NCBI GenBank assembly: GCA_028583415.1
Contig: CM053270.1
Location: forward strand, 7,386,342 to 7,450,341
Length of the DNA: 64,000 nt
Origin: Protea cynaroides
Taxonomy: Eukaryota > Streptophyta > Magnoliopsida > Proteales > Proteaceae
Direction of reading: 5' to 3'
Below the pieces are notes generated by a model, which saw only the letters and a list, made by a program, of their open reading frames with translations, was not told where the DNA came from and made no database searches. Shown here piece by piece: positions 21,831-32,804 of this stretch. The position numbers and the translations under genes are program-made. Within the stretch, counting starts at the first letter, position 1, and the number at the start of each line of letters is the position of its first letter.

Positions 21831-22225
21831 TATATTCCGGGAATTGTAAATGTAGCTGGTTTACCCGCCGTAGTATTATTTGACTGCGGGGCCACGCACT
21901 CCTTTGTTTTGTTTCTTTTGGGAAGCAAATGGAGTTACCAATCAAGCAATTGAACCCAAGCTTGATAGTTCGCTCTCCACTAGGAGTCGAAGTGGCTTTG
22001 ACCAAGTATTATGGACCATGTCCTGTAAGTATCGAGGGCCGAGACCTAGAAGCAAGCCTAGTAATACTTGAGATGGCAGATTTTGATGTCATTTTAGGAA
22101 TGGATTGGCTAGGCCATCATTCGGCCGTCCTTTTATGTGGTGAAAGGAAGCTTATGCTTCTTGACGACGAGAGGGAAAGGAATATAGCTTCGCTGGAATT
22201 AAGCTATCTAGGAAGCGAAAGTTGA
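21831..22225 (+). pseudogene. E1 aspartic protease region
   Basis: VVLFDCGATHSFV at about 21871-21909 corresponds to the catalytic D-S/T-G-A loop of retroviral-type proteases, here with Cys in place of Ser/Thr. The second half (ELPIKQLNPSLIV, FDVILGMDWLGHH) carries the usual ILGMDWL word. A frame break lies between the two near 21920. Confidence 0.8.
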
Positions 22226-22329
22226 TCCCTCTCCGCCCTAAAGACTAAGAGATGCTTGGAGAAAGGGGGAGTGGGTTATCTCGGATCCGTAGTCGACCTC
22301 ACAGCAGAGTCACTCAAGATGGAGGATAT

Positions 22330-23260
22330 AGAGGTGGTTCGGGAGTTTCCGGATGTATTTCCGGAGGATCTTCCGGGCTTACCACCGACGGGGCTACGGA
22401 ATTTGTGATAGACCTTATACCGGGTTCGGCTCCGGTGTCTAAAGCGCCATACGGGATGGCCCCAACCGAGTTAAAGGAGTTGAAGACCCAATTACAAGAA
22501 TTGCTGGATAAGGGCTTCATACGACCTAGTATTTCGCCTTGGGGAGCACCCGTGTTGTTCGTCAAAAGAAAGATGGAAGTGTACGGCTATGTATTGACTA
22601 TCGTGAGCTGAACAAGTTGACGATCAAGAATCGGTATCCTTTACCTAGGATCGATGATCTGTTCGATCAGCTGCAGGGTGCAAAGGTTTTCTCGAAGATC
22701 GATCTCCGATCGGGTATCACCAATTGAAGATCAAGGCCGGAGATATTCAAGACCGCTTCGAACGAGGTATGGGCATTATGAGTTTTCGGTTATGTCTTTC
22801 GGGTTGACCAATGCTCCGGCGTCGTTTATGGAACCGATGAACCGAGTGTTCCATGACATGTTGGACACATCGGTCATCGTATTCATCGATGACATATTGA
22901 TTTACTCTAATGACATGGAGACTCATACAGCGCATTTGAGGGCAGCCCTACAACGGCCGAGGGATGTGAGGCTTTATGCAAAATTCAAGAAGTGCGAAGT
23001 TTTGGCTGAAGGAAGTAGCTTTCTTGGGCCATGTCGTATCCGGAGACGGTATCAAGGTTGATCCAAGCAAGATAGCTGCTATAGTAGGATGGGAAGCACC
23101 AAAATCTGTTGCAGAGATTCGTAGTTTCCTTGGGTTGGCTGGCTATTATAGAAGATTCGTGGAAGATTACTCCGGGATCGCGGTTCCACTCACCGGATTG
23201 ACCAAGAAGGGAGAGAAATTTATATGGACAGATGAGTGTGAGAAGTGCTTCCGGACTTTG
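22330..23260 (+). pseudogene. E1 reverse transcriptase
   Basis: Conserved RT words are in order but in shifting frames: GFIRPSISPWGAPVLFVK (22515-22570), DGSVRLCIDYRELNKLT (22570-22625), YPLPRIDDLFDQL, KIDLRSG, FGLTNAPASFM, and the catalytic FIDDILIYS at about 22885-22910. Next come FLGHVVSGDGIKVDP and IRSFLGLAGYYRRFV. One-base losses near 22568, 22713, 22755 and 22975 break the frame. The two Asp of the active site are intact. Confidence 0.9.
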
Positions 23261-23660
23261 AAGTCAAGACTTGTCTCGCACCTATCCCGACCATCCCCGA
23301 ACCAAGCGTACCGTTTACTCTATATACGGATGCTTCGGGGGTTGGGTATTGGGTGTGTTCCGATGCAAGGAGAACGGTGATCGCTACGCATCAAGACAGT
23401 TAAAAGAGCATGAAAAGAACTATCCTACGCATGACTTGGAGCTAGCAGCGGTTATTCATGCAATCAAGACTTGGAGACACTATTTGTACGGTGAGAAGTT
23501 TCAGATCAAGTCAGATCACAAGAGCTTAACGTATCTCTTCACTCGGAAGGATCCGAATATGAGACGGAGAAGATGGCTGGAATTGTTAAAAGATTATGAT
23601 TGCGACATCCCAAGTACCATCCGGGTAAAGCAAATGTGGTGGGCGACGCCTTAAGCGAAA
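23261..23660 (+). pseudogene. E1 RNase H
   Basis: A TDAS-type start (LYIRMLRG in one frame, TLYTDASG in the other, near 23320), then QLKEHEKNYPTHDLELAAVI, TWRHYLYGEKFQIKSDHKSL and the closing LLKDYDCDI. These match the RNase H domain following RT in Ty3/gypsy pol. Frame breaks lie near 23330 and 23610. Confidence 0.85.
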
Positions 23661-24860
23661 GTGGGCATCGAAACCCGAGGCGGGACCGAGTACAAATGCC
23701 GCATTGTGTGCTGCAGCCTCGAGTTCGATGGAAATTGATGAAGACCATATTATCGAAACTGCGAGAAGATCCGGTTGAGCAAGGCTTGATTCATAAGTTC
23801 ACTATGATGTTCGCCGCATTGAAGATCTCGCCGAGCCTAATTGATGAAGTCAAGGTAGCAATCCTACGGGATCCATATCTCGGGACGGTGCGGGAAGACT
23901 TAGAGAAGGGTACGTGTAATCCCGACTTTACCTTGGAATCGGACAAAGTACTCAAGTATCGCGGACGGGTATGTATACCGAGAGCGAAGACTGCGATATC
24001 GGAGGCCGAGTTATGACCGAAGCTCATTACACTCCATATTCGGTACATCCGGGAAGTACCAAGATGTACCATGATCTAAGAAGACTCTATTGGTGGAGGG
24101 GTATGAAAGCCGATATAGCTCGTTTCGTGTTTCAATGTCCGAATTGTCAACAAGTTAAAGCGGAGAGACAAAGACCCGCGGGTTTACTACAGCCGTTACT
24201 GGAACCCGCATGGAAGTGGGATTGTATCACCATGGATTTTGTCACCGGCCTACCTTTGACACCAAGGTCGGTGGATGCGGTTTGGGTTATAGTAGATCGG
24301 CTCACCAAGACATTTCGATTTATTGCGGTCGGACCTCGGTATACCATGGAGAAACGGCCAAGTTATATGTTGATAATATAGTCGGACTTCATGGCGTTCG
24401 AAAGTATAGTGTCTGACAGAGATCCCCGTTTTACATCGAAATTCTGGGAAGGATTACAGAAAGCTATGGGAACAAAGTTGAAGTTCAGTACAGCTTTCCA
24501 TCCTCAGACGGACGGACAGTCAGAACGAACCATTCAAATTCTGGAAGATATGCTTCGAGCTTGTGCATTAGATTTCAAAGGAGCTTGGGATGAGAAGCTA
24601 TCACTTATCGAGTTTGCTTACAACAATAGTTATCAGGCTACAATTCAGATGGCCCCATATGAAGCTCTCTATGGGAGAAAATGTCGTACACCTCTGTTAT
24701 GGAATGAAGTGGGGGAAAGACGAATTGTAGGACCGGAGTTTGTTGAAGAAACTTGCCGAGTGATTGATCAGATCAAAGAGAGAGTAAAGACAGCTCAAGT
24801 TCGACAGAAGCACTATGCGGATAATCGAGCGTCGAGATCTGGAGTTTGCGGTGGGTGACA
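23661..24860 (+). pseudogene. E1 integrase
   Basis: The zinc-binding HHCC region reads HYTPYSVHPGSTKMYHDL then CPNCQQVKAERQRPAG (24024-24180). The catalytic triad is visible: D in TMDFVTGLP (24231-24257), D in VSDRDPRF (24409-24432) and E in DGQSERTI (24511-24534). Further words are GAWDEKLSLIEFAYNN and YEALYGRKCRTPLLW. Frame breaks lie near 24345-24400 and at 24830. Integrase inserts the cDNA into the host chromosome. Confidence 0.9.
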
Positions 24861-25309
24861 AAGTGTTCTTGAAGGTGTCACCGGTGCGAGGTCTGAAACG
24901 GTTTGGTAAGAAGGGGAAGCTATGCCCCAGGTATGTGGGACCATATGAGATATTGAATCGACGTGGTAATGTAGCATACCAATTGGCTTTACCACCATCC
25001 ATGTCCAGCGTCCATAATGTGTTCCATGTATCATTACTGAAGAAGTATGTCAGAGATCCATCGCATATCTTGAGCGCTGATCCTCCAGACTTGACTGAAG
25101 ACTTAACTTTCGAAGTGGTGCCTGTAATGCTCTCGAGCCGAAAAGTTCAGCAACTTCGAACCAAGGATATCCACTATGTAAAAGTGCATTGGAGAAGCCA
25201 AAATGTGGAGGAAATTACTTGGGAAGAAGAGAGCGCGATGAGAAAGGAGTACCCTAACCTTTTTGACGATCAAGGTACGTTCAAATTTCGAGGCCGAAAT
25301 TTCTTTTAA
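24815..25309 (+). pseudogene. E1 integrase GPY/F module and chromodomain
   Basis: This is the longest intact frame of the element's pol end. DKVFLKVSPVRGLKRFGKKG and YVGPYEILNRRGNVAYQLAL form the GPY/F module; VHNVFHVSLLKKYV follows. From about 25120, VVPVMLSSRKVQQLRTK, YVKVHWRSQNVEEITWEEE and MRKEYPNLF form a C-terminal chromodomain of the degenerate Tekay/Del type. Such domains are thought to steer insertion to marked chromatin. The frame ends FRGRNFF at 25309, overlapping the first polypurine copy. Confidence 0.85.
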
Positions 25310-25375
25310 GGGTGGGGGAGTTGTAGTACCTACATGTAAATTTCGGGACGAAATTTCTTTTAAGGGTGGTGGAGT
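25304..25375 (+). other. Polypurine tract of E1, duplicated
   Basis: TTTTAAGGGTGGGGGAG at 25304-25320 and TTTTAAGGGTGGTGGAGT at 25358-25375, 54 bases apart within a short tandem duplication of the pol end. The second copy touches the 3' LTR and is the one that would prime plus-strand synthesis. Confidence 0.8.
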
Positions 25376-27734
25376 TGTAAGACCCGCACTCTAAAAACCC
25401 GGTCTAAACCTTGGTTTTGTGTCGTGACAGGTCTTCCGATCATCACCGAGCCAGACGGGGCAAGCGGATAACAAACAGGTACGAAATCGGACCGAAGTCG
25501 ACCAATTATACCTGATTTTAGGTATACCGGTCGATGGTACCGGATGATGGTACCGGTCGACCGGTATGGCCTGCACAGCTATGTGCGGGAATTTGGAAAT
25601 TAGTCTCTGCGGGTCCCGCTTTCCTGATTTCGAATCCTAGAAGTTTCCTAATCCTAGTAGGGTTACTAAACCCTATTTCTAGCCTATAAATACACCTTTA
25701 AACTCCTCAAATCCTTTCCATTGTCTCTCACAAACCCTAGAGAAGAGGAAGAGCTTGGAAAGGAGAAGGAGCTAGGAAGAAGAAGGAGGTGCCGCCATTA
25801 CCGTTTGACGAAGCTCTCGCTACACCTGTCAACGGTAAGTGTTTGAATCCATCTTCTTACCCTATGATAGTTGTGTGGGTGGATCAATACCATGTAAAGT
25901 AGGTATTGATCTAAAACCCTAAATTGGCCAATAAACCCTAAGTTGCCGTCAAACCCTAGATTCGAGTTTCGAGATGATATTTATCGAAACGAGACTTGAA
26001 TGAGTTAGGGATAGCTCTAACTCAAAGCCTAGACTTAGGATGGATAGGAGAAACCCCTGAGAATCCATGGAGGATGATGCGACGGTCGAAAAACCCATGT
26101 ATGGTCTTCCGGAGACATACCGGTCGACTATACCGGTTGCACATAGTGCGACCGGTATGCTGCGACCGCTACCTCTCGGGAGGTTGTTTGTGGGGGACCG
26201 GCTGACCATACCGGTCGCCAGTCTTTCCCACAGAGCTGCGACCGGTACATGCCACCGGTCAGCTCTGTGAGGGTATTTTGTAACCATGTTGGTTTCCGAC
26301 CAACATGAAACCCTAAATAATATATTCTAATGAAACCCTAATATTATGTAGGACTTTGTAACATATCGTTTGGATCTTGCGACGTGGAGCAAGTTAACGA
26401 ACGAGCGTCAGGTAAGGGAATCTGACCTAAACCTAATAATTAATGGACAGTAAATCGTTGTTAATCATTGAGTATCTATGATGTGATGTTTGTGCATATT
26501 CACATGCCATCCTTTACTTTCAACTATTATTATTGTTCATGCATTCATAGGATGTGATTGTTAGGCATGTGATTGTTTTCGTTGGTGTGTGGAGTGGGGC
26601 ATGGGCCTGGGATCGCTCTTCACACTGGCACCTTTTGTAGTATTCTATCTTAACATGCTTGGTACGGGTGGGGTATCAGGGGAAGATCGTGGTACGTTGG
26701 TCTCCGATATTGATGTTGTCCCGACCATCGTTGGGTGGTACCTGAGGATTCGAGTCGACGCTGCCTTGTCCACGATGCTTTAGCTCTATCTCTATGCCGT
26801 AGGGAGTGGTGTTGGGATAGGGTCTACCTGCGTATTGTTTCTATCCTAGTGGGTTAGTTGCGGATAGGGTATCAGGGGGAGGTGAGGTTTTGGAGGTCTC
26901 CGACCCGGCCTGCACGCTCTAGCTCTATCTCTATGCCGTAGACGGCTGTGCTGGGATAGAGCATACATTGTTGACATCTAGGATTGGTTAGTTGCGAGCC
27001 CGGGGTTTTGAGCCCCGGCCGGTAGGGGCTTAGGTACTTGGTATGGGTAGAGTATCGGGGAGGTGCGGGTATACCTTAGCTCTATCTCTATTCCATGATG
27101 GGTGTATGTGGGTTGGTGGTTGTGTGATTACTGTGCGACGCCACACACTCGTGTATAGAGGTGCGGGGGCCACCAAACCTTTCTATAGCACATTGCAAAC
27201 TTAAAACCAGACCACAGCATAAAATGATTGTTACTCATGCATAATCTTGTGAAACTGTCGATTGCCTTCTCGAGCCGTGTTGTGTGCTCACCCTTTGTAT
27301 ATACATTGTTTTTAGATGTTGATGCAGGATATACCGTGGACGATTACGTAAACGCTCCGGCGTATGGTGGTGCTGCGGTGTTGGATGTACAGGGGACGGG
27401 ACGAGCATGACGCTTCATGCGAGTGCCCTTTCTCGCGTGTACCGTAATGGATTTTATTTATTTGTTTCAGTTATTTTCGTTTGTTATTAAGAGATGTAAT
27501 AGATATTTATTTTATGTGATTGAATTTGGATAATGGGATATTTATTTAAATTATCAATAGATACTCAGTTCATTCTATTTAAAGTCTTCCGCTGTATGTT
27601 TATATTCTGATTGTGGTTATGTGTAATTGGTTTGTATGGGTGGACACGGCCTATTCGAGATCCTGGTGTGAACCGTTGGTTCAATGACGGTTCACTCACA
27701 CCGTTCTGGTTGGATCAGAATTTGGGGTGTGACA
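25376..27734 (+). mobile_element. 3' LTR of E1
   Basis: Same length as the 5' LTR and nearly identical over its first 1.2 kb. Most differences fall at 26600-27740 and many are single-base gaps or changes at C-N-G triplets. The TATA box is at 25685-25692. The LTR-encoded segment here (27316-27410) is broken by a two-base loss after VLDVQ. Confidence 0.95.
27316..27410 (+). pseudogene. LTR-encoded segment, broken copy (E1 3' LTR)
   Basis: It follows GTTTTTAG as in the 5' LTR and reads VDAGYTVDDYVNAPAYGG, then shifts frame at the CAGGGGACGG stretch and stops at 27410. The lost CAGG-type bases may be a real mutation or an assembly error, since the Cys-rich tail is still encoded in another frame. 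Confidence 0.6.
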
Positions 27735-27889
27735 GTTCAGGTGTGATTAAAGTTTATGATTGTAATTTATGCCTGTGCATGATTAAGTTCATTGTTCAAG
27801 TTGGAAGTTTATGCTTGAAATGATGAGAAACCCTATGGGTTAGTATCCAGATTGTCCATGCGAACTGATAGATAGTCTTAGTGGATCTA

Positions 27890-28415
27890 AGATGGATACC
27901 CTGGACGTATCCTAGGGTATGACCTAGGAATCAGAATCCACGTAGTTCGGGCTCTGGATAACCCTATTTGGGTCAAAATATGGGTAAATATCCTAGTAGA
28001 TCTACGGATAGTCCAAGTGGACTGAGGTTTGGATCCGAATTTGAGATTCTCCCAAATGGCCTACGTATCCTAGGGTTTGCCCTAGGAATCAGAATCCACG
28101 TAGTTCGAACTCTGGGTCGGAATGGGGATGGATATCCTAGTGGATCTATGGATAGTCCGAGTGGACTAAGGTTTGGATCCGAATTTGGTTTTTTCCCAAA
28201 TGGCCTACGTATCCTAGGGTTTGACCTAGGAATCAGAATCCGCGTAGTTCGGGCTTTGGGCTGAAATAACCTGTTCTAGGTTTTTGATTGAGAACCTATT
28301 CTTGGTTAAGGATTGAGAATCTATTCTAGGTTTAGGTTTGAGAACCTGTTCTAGGTTTATGGTTGAGAACCTGTTCTAGGTTTAGGATTTAGAACCTGTT
28401 CTAGGTTTAGGGTTT
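27890..28415. repeat. Minisatellites in the 5-kb LTR-like insertion
   Basis: Between 27890 and 28260 a unit of about 130 bases is repeated two to three times; each unit has TATCCTAGGG...CCCTAGGAATC and GGATAGTCC. From 28266 to 28415 follows a run of five or six units of about 25 bases containing CCTGTTCTAGGTTTAGG. The second copy of the insertion has a related but rearranged array at 37230-37640. Confidence 0.75.
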
Positions 28416-29387
28416 ACTGAGGGGTAGAAATCGTCCTGAATTACCCTTTTCATCCTAAATTCTAATTTTGGAAGGTTTGGCAAAGCATTCTCTTTCTTTA
28501 TTAAGATTTTTATTATTTCCCATTATGCCCTTCCCAAGAATGTGGGTGCCTAAATGCATGTTCTCACGCCTAGTTTGTCTTCTAGAAGTGTGCATTCATG
28601 GCAGTTCAACTAGGGTGTAGCATAAATTAAGTTATTGCCATAAATAGAATATTATATCTAAGCATGGCATGTATGATATTTATGGTAACTATCACAACAT
28701 ATAGTAAGATTATGAAATTCTCCCTAAAATGGCATGTATTGCAAATAAGGTAAGAACCTATATGGAAAGATCTAATATGCTAATCTAAGCATGGTAAGAC
28801 CTAATATGGTAAGAAATCAATATATGCATTTATATATCAATATGGCAAGTACCAAACATAGAATGCAAATATGGCATGAATCATTCAAAAAGGTAAGATC
28901 TTATATGCTATTTTCTAAGCATAGTAAGAATTAAAAATGGCAAGAAATTGATGTATGCATCTATATATCAATATGGTAAGTACCAAACATAGAATGCAAA
29001 ATATGACATGAATCATCCAATACTGTTAGACCCGTATCGAACTAACCGGTCTTACCACCTTGTACCAGGTCTACCTATCATGGTCGAACCAAGTGGACCA
29101 AGTGTGTGAAGAAATCACAAAACCAGGTATGAGTCTAACCCAAAAACAGTAAATGTGAGGGTAGGGTCGCATGCCTAGACAGGTAGGGTCGACCCCACCT
29201 TAGCAGAAGTCCAACCCATGACTTTTTAATCGTAGGGTCGGATGACTAAGAAGTGTAGGGTCGACGGATCCTGCGACCCTACGTCCGACCCTACGATGAC
29301 AGACAGAAACTGAAAATTAGGAAACTTTCCTAATTCCAAGGGGATCTTTCCAAAACTCATTGGGACTTGTTATGGAGGATTTTCCAC

Positions 29388-29395
29388 TATAAATA
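29388..29395 (+). promoter_or_regulatory. TATA box of solo LTR
   Basis: TATAAATA followed by a purine-rich leader of about 140 bases up to a splice donor. Confidence 0.65.
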
Positions 29396-30930
29396 GGATT
29401 AGTCTCTTTCACTCCTTTACAACCCTAATTGAAAGTGAGAGAAAGAGAAAGAGAAGGAAGAGAAGAAGAGAATGAAACTTGAAGAAGAAGACTAAGGAAG
29501 AGAAGGAAACTTCAGAGAAACCTCTGAATAAAGGTATGAATCTAATTCCTTACCTGAATAAGAGATCCTAGAATAGTTATGAAGAACATAGGATTAGGAC
29601 AAACTTAAATAATCCATCCATGGACAAGTTTCAAGAGATTTCATGGAGGAAATCATTATAGACTATGGATAGTGTATAACTTGTAGTTTTGAACCATAGA
29701 ACAATCTTAGAATGGACCATGAAAGTAAGCCAAATGATCCAAACATGAAAGAATGGACTTTAGAATGAAAGGTCAACTCAGAATACGTGTGGTCGCACGT
29801 AGGGTCGAATGATATCCAACCCTACGAGACCACAGGATCGACCACTTGCCCTCGGGAAGTCCCAGGAAGGGTCTGGTCGCACGTAGGGTCGAATGGTATC
29901 CGACCCCACGTCCGACCCTACACCCTAGGGTCATAGAAAACTGCTACCCTAGGTGCCAGCCTACCTGCGAACCTACGATTTCAGTTAGTCTAAATTTATT
30001 GTAATTAATTCTAATTAAAATCTATCGACTTGTTAGGCCTTTCTAGTGATTTAAAGGTGATTTATAAAGCTTGAACGAGGATCTACACTCAATCAAAGGT
30101 GAGGGAACAAGACTTAAACTAATTGGCTAATAACAAACTGTTTTTGTTTATTGAGTCTAATACCATGAATGATTCCATGTTTGTATGATTGTAATGTGCA
30201 TATCACATGTCATCCAATATTTCTGCTAATATTGTTCATGCATATTTAATTCTCTTTGTTTATAACATGATGATGATGATGATGCTAGGAATAGGCATGT
30301 GAATGTTTGTGTGTGATTAATGTACTTGATGCGAGTGGGGCATCAGGGGAAGTGTTATGCGGTGTTTGATCCGGACACTTTAGCTCTATCTCTACTCAAG
30401 TCTTGTCCACTAGCATCGTCGTATCGCCATTACCTTAGCAGAACTATTACGTCGTAGGGCATCAGGGGAGGTGGTCTCGGACCGTGTAGTCTTTGACTCT
30501 GCCGGGGGGCCTTAGCTCTGTCTCTATGGAGGTATTGAGGGATACTGGGGTGAGGCCTTAGATACACTGTTTGACATTAGGATTGGTTAGTTGCGAGCCC
30601 AGTTTGCAAGCCCTCACCAGCAGGGGCTTACGTGTTGGTATGGGTAGGGCATCAGGGGAAGTGTTATGCGGTGTTTGATCCGGACACTTTAGCTCTATCT
30701 CTATTCCATGGTGGGGTGGATGTGGACGACAATGGTGTTTGATCCATTGGGTGGGCTTACACACCCTGTGTATAGAGGTGAGGCGGCCACCGAACCTTTC
30801 TATAGCACATTACAAACTTATGAACCAGACCAAAGATATGAATTGAATGCATGCATATGTTTGTTGCATTGTTTTGTTTGCTCACTGAGCCGTGATGTGT
30901 GCTCACCCTTTCGACGTCGAATGTTTTAAG

Positions 30931-31064
30931 TTGATGATGGAGGTACGACCGTAGAAGCTTATATAAATGCCCCTATGTACGGACATGCTGCGGCGATGGA
31001 CGCTAAAGTTATGATGGAGTCGCATGATTTGTCATGCGAATGCAACTCATGCATTTTTTATTAG
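30931..31064 (+). CDS. LTR-encoded conserved segment with Cys-rich end (AGGGTCG-family LTR)
   Basis: It follows ATGTTTTAAG, where the sister copy at 38676 still has TTTTTAG. The frame enters in phase 1 and runs 44 codons: DDGGTTVEAYINAPMYGHAA, then SHDLSCECNSCIFY and TAG. By hand I count 19 differences from the sister copy at 38543-38676, 10 of them at third codon positions, with no indel. Compared with the E1 copy, the words xYxNAPxYG and HDxSCEC are kept although the flanking DNA is not alignable. Confidence 0.5.
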
Positions 31065-31346
31065 ATTTTGTTTAGATTATACAAAAAATGTAATTGATTA
31101 TTTTACTTACTTATGTCTTAGTCAAATAAAGATAATTGGATATTTTATTTATGTTAACACTCTTAGAATTCTCAGTTCATTTAATATATAAGTCTTCCGC
31201 TATTGTTTATTTACTCTGATTATGGTTGTGGATGTGTATGGTTTAAGCAACGGACACAACCTAATTGAGATCCTGGTTGAAACGTTGGTTTATTAACGGT
31301 TCATCACACCATTCTAAATAGTGCGAAATTGGGGTGTGACAAATAC

Positions 31347-32800
31347 AACATTTGAAAGCATTCTAAAATATAGCAGTAAGCATATGAGAGCAATAATTAA
31401 GCATTGATCATCAACAATGTGACCAAGATCATATTTGACCGACTAATTAGACTTGATGTAATCGATCATCATCAATATGATCAAAATCATATTTGATCGA
31501 TGGTTGAGATTCACTTAAAAATTCATGAGGTTAATCCAACCTTTCAAATTTATTAAAACCACTCAAAAAGGTAATCTAATGGTTCAAATAACTTAAGATG
31601 GTGATCCAACCATTCAGATCACTCAAAATCACTCACAATAAAGATCCAATGGTTTAGATGGCTTAAAAACACTTATGATCAACATCCAACGATTACAATC
31701 ACTCAAAACGCATATGATCAAGATTCAATAGTTAAAATCACTTAAAATCATAATCTAACCATTCAGATAAATTTAAAAACAATCTTCATAAAAATCCAAT
31801 GGTTTGGATCACTCAAAATTATAATCCGACAATTCAAATTCATTTAAATCTCACATAATCATGATCAGATCAAAATCAATGGCTCAGATTAAATTTAACT
31901 TCACATCATCATCAGAATAAAATAAAAATTAACAATTGTGATGGGACAGATGAAGGGTTGGAAAGCCAATCAAGGGTAGAAATTGTAGATCAAGTGGTTG
32001 ACAATGAGTTGTGGATCAAATCAGATGGTGTAAGATTAGATGGCTGGTGATGAGGGCAGATTGGATAGTTAAGAAATCAGATGAGGGATTAAGGTGGTTA
32101 GGTTAGGCTGCTAGTTTATGGAGGGTTTGATGGTGGTCTGCAGGTTTAGAAGATAGGTGGACCAGTTGATGGAATGGATGAAAGTCACGGACAGGTTGAG
32201 GGTTTAATGTTGCAGGTGGCCGCAGTAAATGGGGGATAAAGCAATCCGATTAGGTGCTTTCACGGGCTGTGTTGGGATGGACAACAGGAGGTATTGGCCA
32301 TGTAGCAGGGTGGTTAAGTGGGAGTATGAAGAAGTTGCAGCAGTGTGTCAGGTTGGTCTAGATCTGTTGGGGATTTTGACAAGTGGAATGCGGCTGGACA
32401 GGTGATCCGGTTTGGTAATAGGTGTTGTATTCGGTGATGAAGGTTGCAAAAGATGGAGGTGCAGGTGTTTGCAGGTATTGTGAGATGGCAGCATATGGTG
32501 TCGTGGTGTTTGGTTGTTAGGTGATGAGCAGTAGGAGGTGGCAATGGATTGCAACAGAGATGTAGGAGGTCGGTTTAGGTGGCCAGGTGGGGATATGGTG
32601 CTTGGCTGTTAGGTGATGAGCAGCAGGAGGTGGCACATGATGGTGGCGGTTTCAAGGATTGATGATGGTGGTTTTTGTGGTGAATGGCAAGTGGTTGGAT
32701 CAGGTTATGAAGGTGATAGTAGCAGATGGTGATATCGGGTCTGGTGTTTGCTACAGCTGGGTGAATCGGTGGCTGGATTTTGTTGGGTTTCAGGTAAGAA
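31347..32800. other. Non-coding body of the 5-kb insertion, copy 1
   Basis: Belongs to the insertion 15342-34884. The first part (31400-31930) is built of diverged short units containing CACTCAAAA and ATCCAA(C/T)G-type words. The rest is GT-rich with many GGTG words. I see no gene. Confidence 0.5.
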
Positions 32801-32804
32801 TGCT

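Larger units (their letters stand above)
15689..27734 (+). mobile_element. E1: full-length Tekay-like Ty3/gypsy retrotransposon with antisense extra gene
   Basis: The two LTRs (15689-18047 and 25376-27734) are both 2359 bp, start TGTAAGACCCGC and end GGGTGTGACA. The 5-bp target duplication GTTCA lies at 15684-15688 and 27735-27739. Primer site: 18051-18062. Then come the antisense extra gene (19623-18403), a divergent spacer, gag from 20647, protease, reverse transcriptase, RNase H, integrase, a chromodomain ending at 25309, and the polypurine tract. The chromodomain and LTR style place it in the Tekay/Del group. All genes carry stops or frameshifts, so it is not autonomous as read. Confidence 0.95.
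29024..31341 (+). mobile_element. Solo LTR (AGGGTCG family)
   Basis: It starts TGTTAGACCCGTATCG, ends GGGGTGTGACA, and is flanked by AATAC (29019-29023 and 31342-31346). The layout mirrors the E1 LTR: TATA box 29388-29395, leader ending at donor AAAG/GTATGA (29533), three TAGCTCTRTCTCTA words (30379, 30508 and 30687 regions), and the conserved open segment at 30931-31064. Its GC-rich words are AGGGTCG and CGACCCTAC, in inverted pairs, in place of ACCGGTC. Confidence 0.95.

Noticed and set aside
27968..28264. 98-codon frame with internal repeats (SPSGLRFGSEF)
   Set aside because: It is a minisatellite in a non-coding repeat; the second copy of the repeat does not keep the frame.
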